NCBI RefSeq assembly: GCF_004337985.1
Contig: NW_021940918.1
Span: forward strand, 2,646,169 to 2,710,168
Direction: 5' to 3'
Length of the DNA stretch: 64,000 bases
DNA from: Pyricularia pennisetigena
Lineage: Eukaryota > Ascomycota > Sordariomycetes > Magnaporthales > Pyriculariaceae
Shown here: positions 59,653 through 64,000 of the stretch, piece after piece
Layout: every line of letters starts with the position of its first letter
Numbering within the stretch: the first letter of the stretch is position 1
Translations under genes and position numbers: made by a program
The notes under the pieces: generated by a model
The model's database searches: none
Told to the model about the DNA's origin: nothing
Seen by the model: the letters and a program-made list of their open reading frames with translations, nothing else

Positions 59653-62600
59653 TTAGCCATTCCCATGTTGTCGGTTCAGGCGAAATGAAGTAAAGCTTTC
59701 GTACATCGACGTCTCCAAAGCACCACCGTCGCTGTTGTAATGTGCCAGGCTCATTGCAATTTCTACCCAGGGTTGAGCGTCATCTTCGTCATTTAGACCT
59801 GAAGCCTCAATGCCATGATTGAAAGCCATGATGGCAATCCATTCGAGCTCCTCGCGGGGCCAGTGAGACCCTGTCGTCTGTCACTCTTTTGATCAGTACT
59901 CAACCGTGATGGCATTTATACATCATAGGTATTTTGTCAAACTTGCTTACTTCTAGTGCCCTTTTTGCCATTTCACAGGTGGACCGGAGCTCCTCGAGGG
60001 CAAGTTTCGTGTCGATACCCATCAGTACTTGAAAAACCCATCGAGAATACCTGGCGAGCTTGACGTTGTCGCAGTCTGGCAGCGCGGCAAGTTCGTCCAC
60101 GAGAAGATTCAACGCAGAGTAAAAATCTGCAAAGCGTGACCGTAAGCCTAACTGGCTATTCCAGGACATTTGTTTACTTTAGGGCTGGTTAAAGCATGAG
60201 CACTCACCTCTCGGTGCGATTTTCGAGACAGTGTGTAGCCTCAGCAAACTGTCAGCCATAGCCTTGAAGGACTCCGCATTCCTACAAATAGAGGCGCGGC
60301 GTATGATCTCGCCAAGCTCCGATGTCTGCCTGAGATACAGTGCAGATTCAAAGTCAAAGACTATGATTATCTGCAATTTCTTGAGTAGCTGTTTGTATTG
60401 CGCTTCGGGCAATCTAAGTCTTCCGCGGCATGCTTCCAATGCCTCTTCAAATCCTGCAACGTTTTTGCGGACGGCTTGGTAGTCCAGGAGCTGCCGTTCG
60501 ACGTCTTTCTGGGTCCGTGCAAGCGCTGTCAGAGCTGATGCATTGATAAAATGGCAAAAGAGTCTTCGGAGGGGTAGGTCGTCAACCACAGGTGACACTG
60601 CGTCTTCAGGGAAATGTCCCATGACTCTAACGCACACATCCAATGTTCGCACCAAACATCTAGGATCCCAAGCTTGTGCGTATTTCACAGAAATATTGTA
60701 AGCATTCTGGCAAAACCACTCCAGCTCTTGAAGACTAAAAAGCTTTGTGCCATCTGCCCCCGTTTCTTTGCGCTCGATGGCTTTTGCGGCTATGCAAGAT
60801 TAGTTTCTTCTTTAAACCCCAGCAAAGTGAAGAATTTCTTACCTTCCTCGAACATTGTCACAACATGGACAACTGCAGCTCCATCCACATCAACTGATGA
60901 CCCGTTGTCATCCATTAGCTTTTGTAGGAACCTGATACTGCATCTCAAAAGTGCAGGTAAGTGAACAGGCCCATTTGGTCGAATCTTGCGCACTTGAACC
61001 AGCTTTCTCAAGGCTTCGACAACATAAGCCTTGTCGCCTGACTTCTGCGCATCGAGTACACAAGCATAAATTAAATCCTCAGAGTCACTGGCGCTGCTCA
61101 TGGTCTCCAGGCACTGTACAGCGAGCTCAAGGTCCGAGTTGCGAATCGCAACCTTGAACATGACATAGCTTGTTTTCTTGTCCTTCTGGCTTTGTTCCGA
61201 CATTGAGTGGTAAATAGACATGGCTGCCTCGGGCTCATTCAGGGATACATTACAGAGCAGCAACTTTCTGTTTTCGATATTAGCAAAGGGCACAAATATC
61301 TTTTTTTAAAGCTTGAGGGAATTGGCACCTTTCAATTTTTGCTCGATTGTTAGGTCCTGCTTCTTTGAAGACTGGCAACAATGCAATGTGACCCCATTCT
61401 TGAGCTACGTCAAATTGTTTCATAGAAAACTTTGTATCGAGCATCTTCCAGAGCAGCTGAGCGATAGCTGAATTAGCAAGTCTGAGCAAGCAGAGGTCAA
61501 GAGATCAAGAAGCGACTGCACATACCGTTTGAGATGCTACTGCACCTCGTGTGCCTAATGGATGTTCGCATCTGGCGAAGAGTATCTTGGCCGTATTAAG
61601 GTGTTCGGAAGATTCATGACATTGCGTAGTCATCTTAACACGCAGAACCACAAGCTTTTCGTACCATTCCACACTTTCGCTCTTATCAAATCCAGCGTCG
61701 TGCAGAAATGTCACGAACTCGTCTAATAGCTTCATGCCAAGACTAGGACTTTTGTCCCGAAGCTTTGCAAGATGCTTTCTCAAGGCTCTGAATGTTGACT
61801 CAGCATAGTTAAAGGACCTAATCATTTCTCGCAGAATGCCGCAGTAAGCCTCACAGTCGAAAGTCTCAGCAGGCGATTTGTTCAGAAGCTCCAGCTTCAA
61901 GATAAGAACAAATGGCTGACTTCCAATTTCCGTCTCGATGTAACTGACTAGGCCTCTGGCCTTCTCGAAGCCTTCAGCGGTTTCAACACCCATAAGGGCG
62001 GCGATGTGAGCTTGGGATACTGCAAACCGAAGTTTGATACCATCTTCTGTGAGCTGGTCGATACTTTGGTTGGTGATAATATCGTTGCTTCTACCCAGCC
62101 ATTTGACTGCCATGACAAAGTCTTTCTTAGCCATCAGATGGCAGCCAATTTCGAAGATCGCCTCGACCAAGTTCTCCACAGAACGATGTGTGAGAGATGG
62201 CAATAGGGCCTCCATCTTGGTGTACATATGCTCTGCAACATCATACTGTTCCTCTCTCCAACACTAGTCTCGTATGTCAGCATGTCAACTGAAAAGGCAT
62301 ATTCGTGTGCAACTGACCAATGCTGCCCGGATGCCATAGTATTCTGCGCGTAACTGCACACACTCTTGTAAATCATTGTCCTTCCAATTTTCTTGCCCAA
62401 GTCTCTCTGCTTCTGTGTCATACTGAGCAAGGTGTTGCATTGCAGTTTGAGAAAGCTCCATATCATGCTCCTCTTGGGTTTGTGTTAGTATTGCCAAGCA
62501 AGTACGCCGTGGTATACCGAGCCAGCAACCACCAACCTGTGCATGATCTTCCTGCCTTCAAGGCAAGTCTCATCAAGTAAGCCAGTGTGGCAGCTGAGCT

Positions 62601-63090
62601 TTTTGTCTCCCATTTTGAAAGGTGCAGTAGCTGAAAGGCAAAAACCCGGGCCGATAACAATAAGCACCTTGTCGTGGTTGTTGCGTCCTTGTTGAGCAAC
62701 ACTCTCCGGCCAAGGGTACATCTATTCTAGAGATTGGTACCCAGTCGATCAAGATCAAGGTCTCCGTAGAAACTGCTGTAGGGCTGCTGCCTAGCAATGA
62801 TACTGATGTGTTTTCGGACGGTTGTTAGGAGAGAACTGGCTGCAGACGGATCCTGGGACCTGTTTATGGGCAAAGTTTCTATAAGTTCGTCGGCGAGATC
62901 TAATGATGTGTCAGCTATCTACCCTGAGCTGCAACAAATAATATCAACAACAACAAAAAAAAAAAAAAAAGAAAAAGAAGGAAAGATGCCCGTGTAGCAT
63001 ACCAACAATTGCCTGTCTCAATTTCATTGGCTTTTGTTTCGACCGTCGTTCACGTTCCCAATTAGGAGGAACAGCAGGTTCAAGTGACAT
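59653..63090 (-). CDS. SPO22: Spo22/Zip4 meiotic TPR protein, interrupted by an in-frame TAG
   Basis: In other fungi Spo22/Zip4 promotes crossovers and synaptonemal complex assembly. Nine exons in transcript order are 63090-63003, 62899-62537, 62472-62318, 62263-61526, 61456-61329, 61267-60843, 60789-60208, 60126-59951 and 59877-59653, giving 960 codons. All junctions are in phase, several with a TACTAAC or GCTAAT branch. Family signatures are EYYGIRAAL-CWREEQYDVAEHMY, QLLWKMLDTKF, LFSLQELEWFCQNAYN and PREELEWIAIMAFNHG; the whole is TPR-like helix. Codon 87 (62729-62727) is TAG within LDRLGTNL-stop-NRCTLGRRV, where family members usually have Trp. It is either a pseudogenising change, a base error or an allele. 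A product starting at a later Met would lack the N-terminus. Exon 5's acceptor (one of three nearby AGs) is the least certain junction. Confidence 0.8.
62727..62729 (-). other. In-frame TAG codon in the Spo22 gene
   Basis: The frame is open on both sides for tens of codons and its translation stays family-like, so the stop lies inside coding sequence. No intron of normal length with GT..AG ends and the right phase removes it. The only phase-compatible one is 39 nt, has no branch site, and also deletes conserved sequence. Confidence 0.7.
62955..62970. repeat. Poly-A run (poly-T on the sense strand) in intron 1 of Spo22
   Basis: Sixteen A on the plus strand lie inside the intron 62900-63002, so the transcript has a U-run upstream of its acceptor. 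Confidence 0.8.
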
Positions 63091-64000
63091 TTTCGCTCTG
63101 GAGGCGACTTGGACACGACGGCGACCACGCCGGAGACTGGGATGAAGGAAGGGAATGCAGGGCGCCGTCGGTGGTACGGTGGTACTGTTGCCTGCTAGAT
63201 TGGCCGATTTCCGGGCTGGGATTGTTGGGACAACAGGACTCAAATATTTGCGAAGTGCTCAAGGTGGCACGCAGTCGAACAATTCTGGTGGAGAAAGCGG
63301 TTCGAGTAAAATTGCAACACGACAACCTCTGAGCTGACCGAATCATACAGCAGATGGCGGTCTGCCACTGTGCGCCCGCGATATTCGAAGGAAGGAGCGA
63401 CTAGACCTTATAGGCAGCCACATAAGCACCTGGTCTTTTGAGACAGTTGAATACTACCGGAGAATTCTGAATAACATAATCAAGGCACTGTACCAAGCGA
63501 ATAGACTACTTTCAAGTTTCCTTATTCTAAAGTCTGCCATGACGTGGCGACTTATCCCAGTTGGTAGGCTCCAATCCAGCCTCCTGACTTAGGCGTCTAT
63601 CCGTGAGGATCATTATCATTGTTTTAAGTCTATGTAGAATATTCCCTGTTTAATGAACAGTGTAACATTTCTGCCCCGAAGCTTCTTTCCGAATGCCTTA
63701 TTCCCGACGTCAGACAGTGCCATATCGGTATGCTGCAGAATTATAAGTGCACCAGTGTGTTATATGTTGCGTATGTACTGTATGTAAAGCAAGTCTTGTA
63801 GCGCGACTGGTTGGCTCCAGCTCAATTGCAAAATACTTATTCGGCAGCTGGAGGATCATGTGGCAGGAAATTTCCAATTATCAAACTTGGACTATGCAGC
63901 ACATCAAAGTATGGTCAGTCTTTTGCAACGAATAACCCCAGCGGAGAATTTACTTGAGATGGATCTCACATTTTATGGTCATCTCTTCGAATTTTCAGAG
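63091..64000. other. Upstream region of the Spo22 gene to the window edge
   Basis: No supported gene. Short frames up to about 60-90 codons occur on both strands without motifs or splice consistency. The Spo22 promoter should lie in the first few hundred bases. Confidence 0.45.

Noticed and set aside
36818..62729. Idea that TAG is read as an amino acid in this organism
   Set aside because: TAG is the natural stop of the fucosidase (36558-36560) and the aminotransferase (51550-51552), so the code is standard. The interrupted genes are better explained by mutation or error.
62690..62731. A 39-nt intron that would remove the Spo22 TAG
   Set aside because: It is shorter than any other intron here (53 nt minimum), has no branch site, and would delete sequence that looks conserved.

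Overview
This window is nuclear DNA from a filamentous ascomycete (Pezizomycotina). The genes have short introns of about 50-110 bp with GT..AG ends and RCTRAC/TACTAAC branch sites, the coding DNA is moderately GC-rich, and the spacers are AT-richer with long homopolymers. The protein set points to a Sordariomycete. I lean weakly towards Magnaporthales, but nothing in the sequence proves that. All exon maps below were built by hand by matching reading phase across splice sites; none has been checked against transcripts or a database.

Layout, left to right. A giant HECT ubiquitin ligase of the Tom1/HUWE1 type (+, 1491-14124, about 4068 aa) is followed by a 2.7 kb spacer. A Gyp5-type TBC Rab-GAP (+, true start in a separate first exon at 16828) faces a second, unrelated TBC Rab-GAP (-, 21691-25053) tail to tail. 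After an assembly gap between a T-run and an A-run come the U-box ubiquitin ligase Ufd2 (-, seven exons) and a RING plus TRAF-zinc-finger protein (-). A second gap-containing spacer leads to a secreted GH29 alpha-L-fucosidase (+). Next is a small minus-strand gene with consistent splicing but two in-frame TAG codons, then a catalytically complete Argonaute (-, seven exons) with an unusually long 3.2 kb upstream spacer. The cleavage/polyadenylation factor Rna14 (-) follows. The right end holds metabolic and meiotic genes: a kynurenine/aromatic aminotransferase (+) convergent with an aldehyde dehydrogenase (-), and xanthine dehydrogenase (+) convergent with the meiotic protein Spo22/Zip4 (-), which has an in-frame TAG early in its frame.

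How the genes relate: this is mostly a housekeeping region, not a biosynthetic cluster, prophage or mobile island. Three ubiquitin ligases of three different classes (HECT, U-box, RING) and two Rab-GAPs lie within 32 kb; I see no evidence that they are co-regulated. The fucosidase is the only clearly secreted enzyme. Argonaute marks an RNA-silencing locus.

The observations most worth checking are the TAG-interrupted genes (37326-37328, 37224-37226 and 62727-62729), the run of symmetric phase-1 introns in the acidic part of Tom1, the 33-nt xanthine dehydrogenase micro-exon behind a 54-T tract, the last Tom1 intron just behind the catalytic Cys, and the two possible starts of the aminotransferase. 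I found no convincing sign of a wholly undescribed system.
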